Shown: positions 9,098 through 17,610 of the stretch, one piece after another
Numbering within the stretch: position 1 is the first letter of the stretch
How the letters are laid out: each line of letters starts with the position of its first letter
NCBI RefSeq assembly: GCF_000160035.2
Contig: NZ_KI535370.1
Span: forward strand, 1 to 64,000
Reading direction: 5' to 3'
DNA from: Catonella morbi ATCC 51271
Lineage (GTDB): Bacteria; Bacillota; Clostridia; Lachnospirales; Lachnospiraceae
Length of the DNA stretch: 64,000 bases
Translations under genes and position numbers: made by a program
The notes under the pieces: model-generated
The model's input: the letters and a program-made list of their open reading frames with translations, nothing else
What the model was told of the DNA's origin: nothing
Databases searched by the model: none

Positions 9098-10306
9098 TTA
9101 TTTAAAATTTACTATTATTCTGTTTATTATTTTCAAATCTTTTACAGCCTCTTCAAACTCATTTTCTGTAAGAACAGGGGTTATAAAAGCAAATTCTCCT
9201 TTTACCTTTTCCGTCTTAACCTCTTCCAACTCAGGCATTTTTTGCTTAACAGCCTCCTTCATATCAGCAGGAACTCTTACAAAAAATTTCTGCTTATATT
9301 CTCTTATATCTCCGAGTTCAAGCTTATCTTCTTCCCAAATTATAGGAATATGCTTGTTTTTATGCTTTGCTGCATCTATTACATCCGCAACTACCGCACT
9401 TGCCGTAGGAAGCTTGCCTGCGCCCCTGCCATAGAACATCACATCATCTACCATATTTCCTTTTACAAAAATAGCATTGAATACATCATGCACGCTGTAA
9501 AGCGGCTGTTCTCTGTCTATCAAAGCAGGTGCTACCCTTGCATAAACTGTTCCGTTTTCTTTTTTACTTTCACCTATAAGTTTTATTGATGCATTAAGGG
9601 CTTTGGCATATTCCATATCCTCTTTTGTGATTTTGGTAATCCCTTCTGTACGTATATCTTCAAAATCCACCTGCTTGCCATAGGCAAGGGAGGTAAGTAT
9701 TGCAATTTTTCTACAAGTGTCGAATCCTTCAACATCAGCGGTCGGATTCTTCTCTGCATAGCCCATGTCCTGTGCTTCCTTTAATACAGTCTCATAGTCC
9801 AGACCTTCATCATTCATTTTGGTAAGTATGAAGTTAGTAGTACCGTTAAGTATACCTTTTATCTCAAGAATTTCCTCAGCTGTAAGTGCATAGTTAAGAG
9901 GTCTTATTATAGGTATACCGCCACCGACACTTGCCTCAAAAAGGAAGTTCACATTATGTTTTTCAGCCAGTTTGATAAGACCCGCACCAAACTTTGCCAC
10001 AAGTTCTTTGTTTGAAGTACATACACTTTTGCCCGCTTCAATAGAGGCTTTTACAAAGTCGTACGCAGGCTTTGTGCCACCCATAGTCTCTACTACTATA
10101 GTAATTTCATCATCATTTAATATATCGTTAAAATCATGTGTGATAAGTTTCTCTGCCGCATCTCCCGGAAAATCCCTAAGGTCACAGATTCGCTTTACCT
10201 TAATTTCTTCACCCGCTTTTACCGCAATGCTCTTGCTATTTGTATTCAGAACTTCAAAAACTCCGGAACCGACAGTTCCATATCCTATAATTCCTACATT
10301 TACCAT
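9098..10306 (-). CDS. hom: Homoserine dehydrogenase
   Basis: Reduces aspartate semialdehyde to homoserine, the branch toward threonine and methionine. The 402-aa protein has the N-terminal NAD(P)-binding motif GIIGYGTVGSGV (about 5-16) and the catalytic-domain stretch LNGTTNFILTKM (about 152-163) with ADVEGFDTCRKIAILTSLA. A short ACT-like region (about 345-402) may confer feedback control. It lies 14 nt after the ACT-domain protein gene, in one operon with it. Confidence 0.95.
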   Translation of the reverse strand: MVNVGIIGYGTVGSGVFEVLNTNSKSIAVKAGEEIKVKRICDLRDFPGDAAEKLITHDFNDILNDDEITIVVETMGGTKPAYDFVKASIEAGKSVCTSNKELVAKFGAGLIKLAEKHNVNFLFEASVGGGIPIIRPLNYALTAEEILEIKGILNGTTNFILTKMNDEGLDYETVLKEAQDMGYAEKNPTADVEGFDTCRKIAILTSLAYGKQVDFEDIRTEGITKITKEDMEYAKALNASIKLIGESKKENGTVYARVAPALIDREQPLYSVHDVFNAIFVKGNMVDDVMFYGRGAGKLPTASAVVADVIDAAKHKNKHIPIIWEEDKLELGDIREYKQKFFVRVPADMKEAVKQKMPELEEVKTEKVKGEFAFITPVLTENEFEEAVKDLKIINRIIVNFK

Positions 10307-10320
10307 TTGTCACCTCTGAT

Positions 10321-10761
10321 TTATTCTCTTGCGAGTATTTTCATTCTTCTGATACCATCAATTGCTTCTATACTTGCTACCATCTCGGTAACATCTGTAA
10401 ATCCGTCTGAAACCTGTAAGCTCAGCGACAGAGAAGCCAGTCCGTTGACCGGTATACTTTGGTGGATAGTAAGTATGTTTACTCCATGACGTGCCACTTC
10501 CTTAAGCACTTCTGAAAGCAATCCCTGTCTGTCTTCCATTTCCAATAAAAATGAAATTGTTTTCCCTTTGGCATCCTCATAGAAAAAGTTAATTTCATCC
10601 TTGTACTTATAAAAAGAACTCCTGCTGATACCAACCGCCTCGGCTGCCTCTCCCACTGTCATCACTTTTTTAGTCTCAAGCAGTTTCTTGGCTTCAACAA
10701 CCTGCAAAAGCACCTCCGGTAATGCTTTTGCCGAAACAACATACAACTTATCAGTTTTCAT
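10321..10761 (-). CDS. ACT domain-containing protein (UPF0735, PheB-like)
   Basis: A 146-aa protein with an N-terminal helix-turn-helix-like part (AAEAVGISRSSFYKYKDEI, about 39-57) and a C-terminal ACT domain (about 68-143, with LLSEVLKEVARHGVNILTI). It matches the UPF0735 family (B. subtilis PheB), commonly placed upstream of hom. A regulatory, amino-acid-sensing role is likely but unproven. It is the first gene of the hom/aspartate kinase operon; AGGTGG stands 4 nt before its ATG. Confidence 0.85.
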   Translation of the reverse strand: MKTDKLYVVSAKALPEVLLQVVEAKKLLETKKVMTVGEAAEAVGISRSSFYKYKDEINFFYEDAKGKTISFLLEMEDRQGLLSEVLKEVARHGVNILTIHQSIPVNGLASLSLSLQVSDGFTDVTEMVASIEAIDGIRRMKILARE

Positions 10762-10824
10762 TATACCACCTATTTTTCAAACCTTTGTTTTACCTGTAAA
10801 TAACATACAGATTCATTACTTTGT

Positions 10825-10888
10825 ATGCCCATAGTGGGCATTTGTTCGTAACAGAAAGAATAGTAACACAAGTACACATTAATTGCAA
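10825..10888 (-). promoter_or_regulatory. Promoter and operator-like dyad of the ACT-hom-aspartate kinase operon
   Basis: On the minus strand, -35 TTGCAA (10888-10883), a 17-nt spacer and -10 TACTAT (10865-10860) give a start near 10853. Just downstream is a perfect dyad ATGCCCA-N3-TGGGCAT (10825-10841), at about +12 to +28. It could be a repressor site or an RNA hairpin. There is no T-box or clear threonine-rich leader peptide. Confidence 0.7.
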
Positions 10889-10982
10889 GTGTAAAAGCTG
10901 ATAGTTTTATGGATAATTTTTAGATTTTAATTATTGAATATAACAAGAACTTCTCTGCCTCAGATACTTGTAGGGAATAATG

Positions 10983-11020
10983 CAAAAATGTCAGCACAGG
11001 AATAACTCCCATACTGACAT
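10983..11020 (-). terminator. Terminator after prfB
   Basis: ATGTCAG (10988-10994) pairs with CTGACAT (11014-11020), and the minus-strand stem is followed by a T-run at 10988-10983. It lies 8 nt after the prfB stop codon. Confidence 0.7.
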
Positions 11021-11027
11021 TTTATAG

Positions 11028-12144
11028 TTAATCTTCTTTTTTAATACTCTTCCATTTTAAATAAGCATTAATAAACGGATCAAAATTTCCGTCTAAGACT
11101 GTCTGAGCATTACCGATTTCAACATTTGTCCTATGATCTTTGACCATGGTATATGGCTGAAGTACATAGGAGCGAATCTGGCTTCCCCAGGCTATATCCT
11201 TCTGCTCGCCTCTGATTCCCGCTTCCTTAGCTTCATTTTCCTGCTGCCTCAGCATATAAAGCTTGGCCTTTAACATTTGCATGGCTTTGGCTTTGTTCTG
11301 GAACTGTGAACGTTCGTTCTGACAGCTTACTACTATTCCCGAAGGGAAATGCGTAATTCTGATAGCAGATGATGTTTTGTTGATATGCTGTCCACCCGCA
11401 CCGCTTGCACGGAAGGTGTCTATTCTCATATCTTCATCTTTTATTTCGATGTCTATGTCTTCCTCAATATCAGGCATTACATCACAGGAAACAAAGGAAG
11501 TCTGGCGTTTACCGGCTGCATTAAAAGGAGAAATACGTACTAATCGGTGTACTCCGTGCTCACTCTTTAAGTATCCGTAGGCATTCGTTCCCGTAATTTC
11601 AATGGTACAGGATTTAACTCCTGCTTCTTCACCTGCCAGATAATCAATAACCTCTGTCTTGAATCCTTTACTATCCGCCCACCTTGTATAGGCTCTCATA
11701 AGGATACCGGTCCAGTCACAGGCTTCCGTACCGCCTGCCCCGGCATGTAAGGTAATAATAGCATTATCTTTATCATAAGGTCCGCTAAGCAGGGTTGAAA
11801 TTCTAAGTGTATCAAATTCTGTCTTAAACCTTTCCAGCTCATCACCTATTTCCGAAACCATAGAAGAGTCATTTTCTTCTTCTGCCATTTCTATAAGCGC
11901 ACCTATATCATCATACATAGTCTGTAATTCATCAAAGCTTTCAATACCGTTTTTTAGGCTTGATATCTCTGCCATTGTAGCATTTGCCTTATCAGCATTG
12001 TCCCAAAATCCCGGCTCTGATATAAGCCTGTTTAACTCTTCAAGCCTCATCTTTTTGCTTGCGAGGTCAAAGTGAATCCCTCACTTCGACTAATGGCTCT
12101 GCATAAGAGTTTAATGTAACTTTGAACTGGTCTAACTCTACCAC
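11028..12144 (-). CDS. prfB: Peptide chain release factor 2, with programmed +1 frameshift
   Basis: RF2 releases the finished protein at UGA and UAA codons. The main frame (from 12068 down) has the stop-codon recognition motif SPF in RISPFNAAGKRQTSF and the catalytic GGQ in SGAGGQHINKTSSA. The frame does not begin at ATG 12050: a GTG at 12144 with AGGTGG 7 nt upstream opens a 25-codon frame that ends CTT-TGA-C. Slipping +1 there joins it to the main frame (…DSL-DLASKKMRLEELN…), giving 371 aa, the normal RF2 length. The in-frame UGA makes synthesis self-regulating. Confidence 0.95.
12066..12084 (-). promoter_or_regulatory. prfB programmed frameshift site
   Basis: The minus strand reads GAGGG, five bases, then CTTTGAC. 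CTT (12072-12070) and TGA (12069-12067) form the canonical slippery codon plus stop. The Shine-Dalgarno-like GAGGG that stimulates slippage sits about 5 nt upstream of CTT rather than the usual 3. Confidence 0.85.
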
Positions 12145-12182
12145 TATCTCACCACCTTTTATTCTTTATTTCACAAACAGTA

Positions 12183-12212
12183 ATTATAGCATAGAGAGAT
12201 GGATATTGGCAA
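12183..12212 (-). promoter_or_regulatory. prfB promoter
   Basis: -35 TTGCCA (12212-12207), an 18-nt spacer and an extended -10, TGC-TATAAT (12188-12183). It lies about 40 nt before the GTG start codon. Confidence 0.75.
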
Positions 12213-12264
12213 GAGTTGTAATTCTCCTGACTTTTGTATAGTGTTAAATACAGGTACAATTACA

Positions 12265-14883
12265 TCACTTTAGTTTTTTTACCTGTTCCCACACGGAGTA
12301 GAAATACACATCTCCCAATATTCTCCTTACAGCCTTATACTCTATATCACCTTCTTTATCACCCTTTACAACATGAATCTTGACCTTTACGTTGCCGTTC
12401 TTATCCTCTTTCACTGACAGATCTCTCAGATAATCGTATTTAACCGGAATAAGCTCCTTGCCCTGTTCATTTATCAGTCCCCATTTGTCATTAGATTTTA
12501 CAATTGCCAGACCATTATCAAAATCAATCCAGTCATCGTACTTAATATCTGCTACAGTATTTCCTCTTTTATCTATTATTCCATATTTATTCCCTATGCA
12601 TACTGTTGAATAACCACCGGAAAAATCATTAATAAAATCATACTTAAACTTAACTACTTTCTCTCCTTTCTCATTTATAACCCCCCATTTATCACCCTTC
12701 TTTACTGCTGCCAATTCACCATAAAAGTCACACACATTATCGTATTTTGTACCTATAACTTCTTCACCCTTGTTGTTTACAAAACCCCATTTATTTCCTA
12801 TTCTAACCATAGCCATCTTATTTTTAAACCAGTATATTTCATCATATTTGAAGGGTGTTATCTCTATCCCGCCTTTGTCCACATAACCCCATTTGCCATT
12901 TAGCTTAGCTCCTATAACTCCATCTTGAATCATCATTATTTCTTCATATTTCAGAGGTATTATTTCTTTGCCTTTATCATCTATATAGCCCCATTTGCCA
13001 TCTATGCAGGCAGAGAACATTTTCTCATCCGGATACCAGTTAATATAATCATATTTTACAGGAATTATCTCCTCTCCTTTATAATTTACAAAGCCTTTTT
13101 TACTTCCAATCGTTACCTCTGTAAATGCTGCCCCTAACTGGTCAAAATTAAAGCGGTCATATTTTACCGGAGTCACTTCCTTGCCGAACTTGTCTATAAA
13201 TCCCAATTTATTTCCCACACTTATCGCAACTTTATCGCCATCAAACATCCATGCTCTGTTATACTTAGGAGAGATTACTTCTTTACCCTTGTTATTTACA
13301 AAGCCCCATTTTTCATCCTGTCTCACTGCTGCCAAACCTTCTGAAAACGGCATCACAGTCTGATATTTAAACTCAGTTATTTCATTTCCTTTCTTATCTA
13401 TAAAGCCCCATCTGTTTCCTTTTCTTACAGCTGTAACTTCATCTAAAAAAGGCATAACACTGTCATATATCAGCGGTACAATCTTTTTTCCTTTTGCATT
13501 TATAAAGCCCCATTTGCCATTAAGCCTTACTTCTATAGTATTACCGGCAAAATACTGTCCAATGTCGCTATACTTAGGCTTTACTATAACTTTTCCCTTA
13601 TTGTCTGTAATTCCCCATTTTCCATTAAGATTTACCAAAACAAGGTTATCTAAAAGACCTACTTCAAAATCATCTTTAGAATCCTTCGGCTTAGTTGCAG
13701 CATCTATATCTTTAAGCTGCTCTTCGTCTTCCTCAGGCATTTCTCCGTCCTGATCTATTTTTACGTCTGATTTATTACCTTTTTCATCTAATACGCTCCA
13801 CTCATCTTTAATCCTGACCGCTACCTTTCCATCAGTAAAATTCTTGATTTCATCGTACTGAATAGGAGTTAAAAGCTCTCCCTTTGTATTTATCAAGCTC
13901 CATTTATCATTTTTCTTCACAACAAGAGCCTTATTAATATGAGCTTCATTAACTTCATCATAGGTTATATCATTTATCGCTTTGCCGTTTTCATCCACAA
14001 TACTCCATCTGCCGTCTAGCTTTACTGCCGTCAAAGACCTGTCATAGTTAAACAGTATGTCATCATATTTAACCGGGATTATCTCTTCACCCTTTGCATT
14101 AACAGCTCCTATTTTTCCGTTTAATTTTACTGCTGTAAGCTTTTCTTCTACATTTCCAACTTCAAAATTTTCACCGGCATATGCACTTATTCCAATATAG
14201 TCATATTTTAACGGAGTAACCTCTTCTCCTTTCATATTTACAATGCCTTTTTTACCGTTTTTTACAACAGCAAGTCCATGCTCAACCTGTCCCACGCTTT
14301 CATACTTAGGCTTAACTACTTCTTCTCCTCTTTTGTTTACAAAGCCCCATTTATAATCTTTTTCGACGGGAGCATAACCCTCATTAAATTCATTTACATC
14401 CTGATATACAAAAGGAACTGTCACCCTTCCTTTAGTATCTGTAAATCCCCATTTATCTCCCTTCTCTACAGCTGCAAATCCATTTTTAAATTCAAATCCA
14501 TTATCATATATTAAAGGTATGACTTCTTTTCCTTTTTCATTTATATAGCCTATTTTACCTGCCTTCCATACCTGCACCAAACCATCATTTGCCTCACAAG
14601 CGCCATCATAGTCATATTTAGGATAAACCACTACTTCTTTCTTTTTATTTATAAAACCTAATTTTCCATTAACTACTACCCATGTTAGAGCAAAATTATC
14701 TATAGAATCCAGGTTTTCTACATGTTTTAAATCTTTTAGCTTTATTGTTTTTATTTTTACAACTTTATCACTTACAGGCTTTTTAGCAGTTGCCGCATTT
14801 GCTTCACTACCTGTAACTAAACTAACAGAAAGCGCTCCTATAAACATAAGGGCTAAAATTTTTCCGGACAAATCATTCTTCAT
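12265..14883 (-). CDS. Exported WG-repeat protein
   Basis: An 872-aa protein with a signal peptide (KILALMFIGALSVSLVTGSEANAA, cleavage after about residue 31; the quoted stretch spans about residues 8-31) followed by some 21 WG repeats. Each unit is about 35-40 aa of the form KWGFINKKGKEVIPLKYD. An acidic linker (EMPEEDEEQLKDID, about 378-391) splits them into nine and twelve units. WG repeats (PF14903) are predicted to form beta-rich structures at the cell surface; the function is unknown. Several early units have lost the WG dipeptide (LGF, WSI, WSL). ATG 14883 has AAGGAGG upstream. An extended -10 (TGC-TATAAT, 14950-14945) probably belongs to its promoter. Confidence 0.88.
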   Translation of the reverse strand: MKNDLSGKILALMFIGALSVSLVTGSEANAATAKKPVSDKVVKIKTIKLKDLKHVENLDSIDNFALTWVVVNGKLGFINKKKEVVVYPKYDYDGACEANDGLVQVWKAGKIGYINEKGKEVIPLIYDNGFEFKNGFAAVEKGDKWGFTDTKGRVTVPFVYQDVNEFNEGYAPVEKDYKWGFVNKRGEEVVKPKYESVGQVEHGLAVVKNGKKGIVNMKGEEVTPLKYDYIGISAYAGENFEVGNVEEKLTAVKLNGKIGAVNAKGEEIIPVKYDDILFNYDRSLTAVKLDGRWSIVDENGKAINDITYDEVNEAHINKALVVKKNDKWSLINTKGELLTPIQYDEIKNFTDGKVAVRIKDEWSVLDEKGNKSDVKIDQDGEMPEEDEEQLKDIDAATKPKDSKDDFEVGLLDNLVLVNLNGKWGITDNKGKVIVKPKYSDIGQYFAGNTIEVRLNGKWGFINAKGKKIVPLIYDSVMPFLDEVTAVRKGNRWGFIDKKGNEITEFKYQTVMPFSEGLAAVRQDEKWGFVNNKGKEVISPKYNRAWMFDGDKVAISVGNKLGFIDKFGKEVTPVKYDRFNFDQLGAAFTEVTIGSKKGFVNYKGEEIIPVKYDYINWYPDEKMFSACIDGKWGYIDDKGKEIIPLKYEEIMMIQDGVIGAKLNGKWGYVDKGGIEITPFKYDEIYWFKNKMAMVRIGNKWGFVNNKGEEVIGTKYDNVCDFYGELAAVKKGDKWGVINEKGEKVVKFKYDFINDFSGGYSTVCIGNKYGIIDKRGNTVADIKYDDWIDFDNGLAIVKSNDKWGLINEQGKELIPVKYDYLRDLSVKEDKNGNVKVKIHVVKGDKEGDIEYKAVRRILGDVYFYSVWEQVKKLK

Positions 14884-14960
14884 AGAAATATCCTCCTTAA
14901 AATTATAGTAAAAAAGCTTATTAAATATTGTACACCTTGCTCTTATTATAGCATTTTACA

Positions 14961-15017
14961 CAAAAAAAGAAAGCTATTATGCAGGTCATATTATTAATAT
15001 TCTCTGTATAATAGCTT
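14961..15017 (-). terminator. Terminator after the leucine-rich repeat gene
   Basis: A perfect 10-bp inverted repeat, AAGCTATTAT (14971-14980) and ATAATAGCTT (15008-15017), is followed on the minus strand by TTCTTTTTTTG. Confidence 0.75.
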
Positions 15018-15082
15018 AAACTTTTATTACATTTTATTATTTTATTTTAGCCTTAATCACTTTACTGTATTGCTTGGTTATC

Positions 15083-15853
15083 TTATTTTATATACCTTAT
15101 GTAAAGATCATTCAGTTTTGCATACTCATCTGCCGATGAACCTTTATAAGCCTTCAGCACTGAGCCTTCCGCAAAAGCATTTTCACCGATAAGAACTTTC
15201 TTTGAGTAAATGGTCGCTTTAACGACAGGGAAAGCATCTTTTCTTCCTATTTTAACCTTGGAAACTCCGCTTTCCAAAAATGCGCCTTGTCCAACCTCTT
15301 TAACATTTGATGGTATGGAAACGCTACGCAAGTTGTTACAATGTGCAAAAGCAAAATTATCTATTTCTCTGACATTCTTACCAAAAGTACATTTTGCAAT
15401 TCCTGATTCATAAAATGCCTGAACACCTATATTCTTCACTGAATTAGGAATTTTTACTTTCCTTAATGCCTTTGTCATTCTAAACGCATGTGCTTCAATT
15501 GATTTAACCGACTTAGGAATAGACACACTTTGCACGCTTTCAAGCTGGTAAAATGCTCTTCTTCCTATTGAGGTTACACCGTCTTTAATAACTATCTTAT
15601 AAATGTCACTTTTTTTGTTGTTAAACCATTTGTTGTAGTATTCAGCAGTGTCATCTACATCTTCCCACATCTCACCTTTTCCCGATATGGTAAGCACCCC
15701 TGTTTTACTTAAAGTAGCTTTTACATGTTTGCCTACTTTCAATGGCACACCTTCTGTTATGTCCGCCTTCACATTTCCTTTAACAAAAAGAGTTGATGCA
15801 AGTGCAAAGGCACAGATTCCAAGTCCTAACTTAGTTACCTTTTTAAGTTTCAT
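15083..15853 (-). CDS. Exported BspA-type leucine-rich repeat protein
   Basis: A 256-aa protein with an N-terminal signal peptide (LGLGICAFALASTLFVKG, mature after about residue 30) and five or so BspA-type LRR_5 units, such as VSIPKSVKSIEAHAF, VKIPNSVKNIGVQAF and VSIPSNVKEVGQGAF. Such proteins are common surface or secreted proteins of gut and oral Firmicutes and may bind host or bacterial partners; the ligand cannot be told. No anchor motif is visible, so it may be released. GCAGGAGG precedes the ATG. Confidence 0.88.
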   Translation of the reverse strand: MKLKKVTKLGLGICAFALASTLFVKGNVKADITEGVPLKVGKHVKATLSKTGVLTISGKGEMWEDVDDTAEYYNKWFNNKKSDIYKIVIKDGVTSIGRRAFYQLESVQSVSIPKSVKSIEAHAFRMTKALRKVKIPNSVKNIGVQAFYESGIAKCTFGKNVREIDNFAFAHCNNLRSVSIPSNVKEVGQGAFLESGVSKVKIGRKDAFPVVKATIYSKKVLIGENAFAEGSVLKAYKGSSADEYAKLNDLYIRYIK

Positions 15854-15914
15854 CCGTCTTACCTCCTGCGAATTTGATTGTTATTTACATTATATAAAAT
15901 GTAACTTAATCTAG

Positions 15915-15943
15915 ATTTTAACAGATATGAGTGAATGGTTCAA
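15915..15943 (-). promoter_or_regulatory. Promoter of the leucine-rich repeat gene
   Basis: -35 TTGAAC (15943-15938), a 17-nt spacer and -10 TAAAAT (15920-15915), 62 nt before the start codon. The 433-nt gap 15854-16286 otherwise holds repeat copy A (15999-16046) and plus-strand promoters; no further gene is seen. Confidence 0.6.
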
Positions 15944-15998
15944 GTCTAAATAAAATTACCATTTCTAATCATAATTTCCCAGACGTATCAATCAGCTT

Positions 15999-16046
15999 TA
16001 TAGAAAAGTGCAGTTATAAAATATCCTAACAATATATTTGCAATAT
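15999..16046. repeat. 48-bp direct repeat, copy A
   Basis: Matches 17555-17602 with two differences in 48 bases and in the same orientation. Read on the minus strand it contains TTGCAA and, about 18 nt on, TTATAA, so it could be a duplicated promoter. Confidence 0.85.
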
Positions 16047-16071
16047 GAAAAACAACCTAATCAGCTAGCAC

Positions 16072-16167
16072 TTGTATTTTCTATAAAAGGTGCTATAATA
16101 AAAGAAAAAATTTAAGAAAATGCTAACTTGGAGATGTTTTGACAATGTGTAAAATGTAATAGATACT
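16072..16167 (+). promoter_or_regulatory. Two candidate plus-strand promoters
   Basis: First: TTGTAT (16072-16077), 16-nt spacer, TATAAT (16094-16099). Second: TTGACA (16139-16144), 17-nt spacer, GATACT (16162-16167). Both point to the 187-aa gene at 16287. Confidence 0.6.
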
Positions 16168-16286
16168 GTTTGTGGAATATAATAAAAAATTTCCTGCTTG
16201 GATTTTTAGAAGTATAAACCGTATTATTACTGTTGGTTTTTACTTCTTTTTGTTTCAATCAATATAGGAAATAGAAAGTAGAAGAC

Positions 16287-16850
16287 ATGAACATTTATTA
16301 TTTAATAAGTTCGCTTTTCTTTATTCTGTTTTTTCCAAGAATGCTGACAGACGTAATTTGCTTTGGAAAACATCGAGATCAGCAGTTTGTAAAAAGCAAG
16401 ACGGGGTACCGGTTGATTTATTCATTGTGGACACTTTTTTTCGGGGGTATGTGTCTCATTATGGGTTCAATGTCAGGAGTGGATCATACATTCGATACAA
16501 TATATGACAGCTATAAGTTGTATTTTACTGAATGTAATTATACGGAAAATCAAGGGATGAAACCAAATGATCCCCGAAATAATATGTTTACGCTGGAATA
16601 CTACGTGAAAATAAATGAAGACCACATGGAAGATGTAATAATACACATTATTGAAGATAATGGATCGATATATAGAGAGTACAAACTTAACAGCCTTTGT
16701 GTAAATTATCTTGGTGACAACAGATATATTGTTTATTGTGGGGAGGTGATGATTTCAACAGTAGAAATAAAAAAAGCTATGTTACTTAAGAAGCTTATTT
16801 TCCAATGGGATAGAGAAAAATTGGAAAAAATCTTACAGCAAGGAGGATGA
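16287..16850 (+). CDS. Hypothetical membrane protein (187 aa)
   Basis: I do not recognise this protein. It has a hydrophobic N-terminal segment (YYLISSLFFILFFPRML, about 4-20), a second one (LIYSLWTLFFGGMCLIMGSM, about 43-62), then a polar domain of about 125 residues, probably outside the cell, and a basic C-terminal helix. The start ATG has only a weak Shine-Dalgarno (GAAAG). It stands alone on the plus strand among minus-strand genes, between the two copies of the 48-bp repeat, which suggests an accessory insertion. Confidence 0.6.
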   Translation: MNIYYLISSLFFILFFPRMLTDVICFGKHRDQQFVKSKTGYRLIYSLWTLFFGGMCLIMGSMSGVDHTFDTIYDSYKLYFTECNYTENQGMKPNDPRNNMFTLEYYVKINEDHMEDVIIHIIEDNGSIYREYKLNSLCVNYLGDNRYIVYCGEVMISTVEIKKAMLLKKLIFQWDREKLEKILQQGG

Positions 16851-16854
16851 TGTT

Positions 16855-16932
16855 ATGTTTAGACTGAGGTATCGTTCGTTTTGTGCAATCATTTGTTTGA
16901 ACTCAACTTACACCTTATGGCTTTTTCTGTAA
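16855..16932 (+). pseudogene. 25-codon ORF, likely remnant of a second gene
   Basis: Directly after the 187-aa gene, AGGAGGATG stands before ATG 16855, which opens MFRLRYRSFCAIICLNSTYT and then stops after 25 codons. The strong ribosome-binding site and the short, hydrophobic, cysteine-containing product fit either the head of a truncated second gene or a real small peptide. Nothing recognisable follows to 17029. Confidence 0.4.
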
Positions 16933-17029
16933 TGTAAAATCAAATGAACCGGTCGGGGGCATTATATTTTTCAAGGTTACTATAAATACCCCTATGAACG
17001 TTACACTCAGTATTTGTACTTAATATATC

Positions 17030-17482
17030 TTACCTTTGGTAACTTAACAATGATTTATCAAGACTTATTGTCTGATCATCATATGAAAAGCTTATTTTAT
17101 CATCTTGATTTACATCTTCAATAAGAAATGCTATGTAGTCTCTTTTCCAGCTGGAAGAAACTCCCGCAATCGTGTATCCATATACTTTGTCATTCACATG
17201 CACAGAAACATTTTTCCAAGCAGATAGTTCTCCATCTCCCTTATCCGCTGAAAAGCAGAGTTGTACATAATTGCATTCCAAATCATATAATGCAAATCTC
17301 AAAAACCTGTTTCCTTTAAGTCTTTTATTACTGTCAACAGAGTAGTATATTACATTTTCGTGAGTTGATGGTGTTTTAATCAATTCAGAGTTTGTAGGAA
17401 ATATAACCGCCCAGCATATTGCAAGTACAATCAGTGCCGTTATCATAATACTGAGCTTTTTATGTTTAATAACCAAATCCAT
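17030..17482 (-). CDS. Hypothetical exported or anchored protein (150 aa)
   Basis: Not recognised. One N-terminal membrane segment (IMITALIVLAICWAVIF, about 11-27 of the short form) precedes a soluble beta-rich domain with acidic stretches. I place the start at ATG 17482, with GGGGG and AAGG just upstream; a longer form from 17509 has no ribosome-binding site. Copy B of the 48-bp repeat lies 70 nt upstream and may carry its promoter. Confidence 0.6.
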   Translation of the reverse strand: MDLVIKHKKLSIMITALIVLAICWAVIFPTNSELIKTPSTHENVIYYSVDSNKRLKGNRFLRFALYDLECNYVQLCFSADKGDGELSAWKNVSVHVNDKVYGYTIAGVSSSWKRDYIAFLIEDVNQDDKISFSYDDQTISLDKSLLSYQR

Positions 17483-17554
17483 TTCCTTTCCCCCATTTCC
17501 ATAAGCCATTATTCTTATCTAATGTCATTTATCTCATTTCCTTAATTATATTTA

Positions 17555-17602
17555 TATAGAAAAGTACAGTTATAAAATATCCTAACAGTATATTTGCAAT
17601 AT
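17555..17602. repeat. 48-bp direct repeat, copy B
   Basis: Second copy of the element at 15999-16046, two mismatches. On the minus strand it lies just upstream of the 150-aa gene at 17030-17482. Confidence 0.85.
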
Positions 17603-17610
17603 AGGACATT

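Noticed and set aside
10762-10841. 23-codon leader peptide before the ACT-hom operon (starts MPTMGIQ)
   Set aside because: No Shine-Dalgarno, no run of threonine, methionine or lysine codons, and its ATG is simply part of the dyad.
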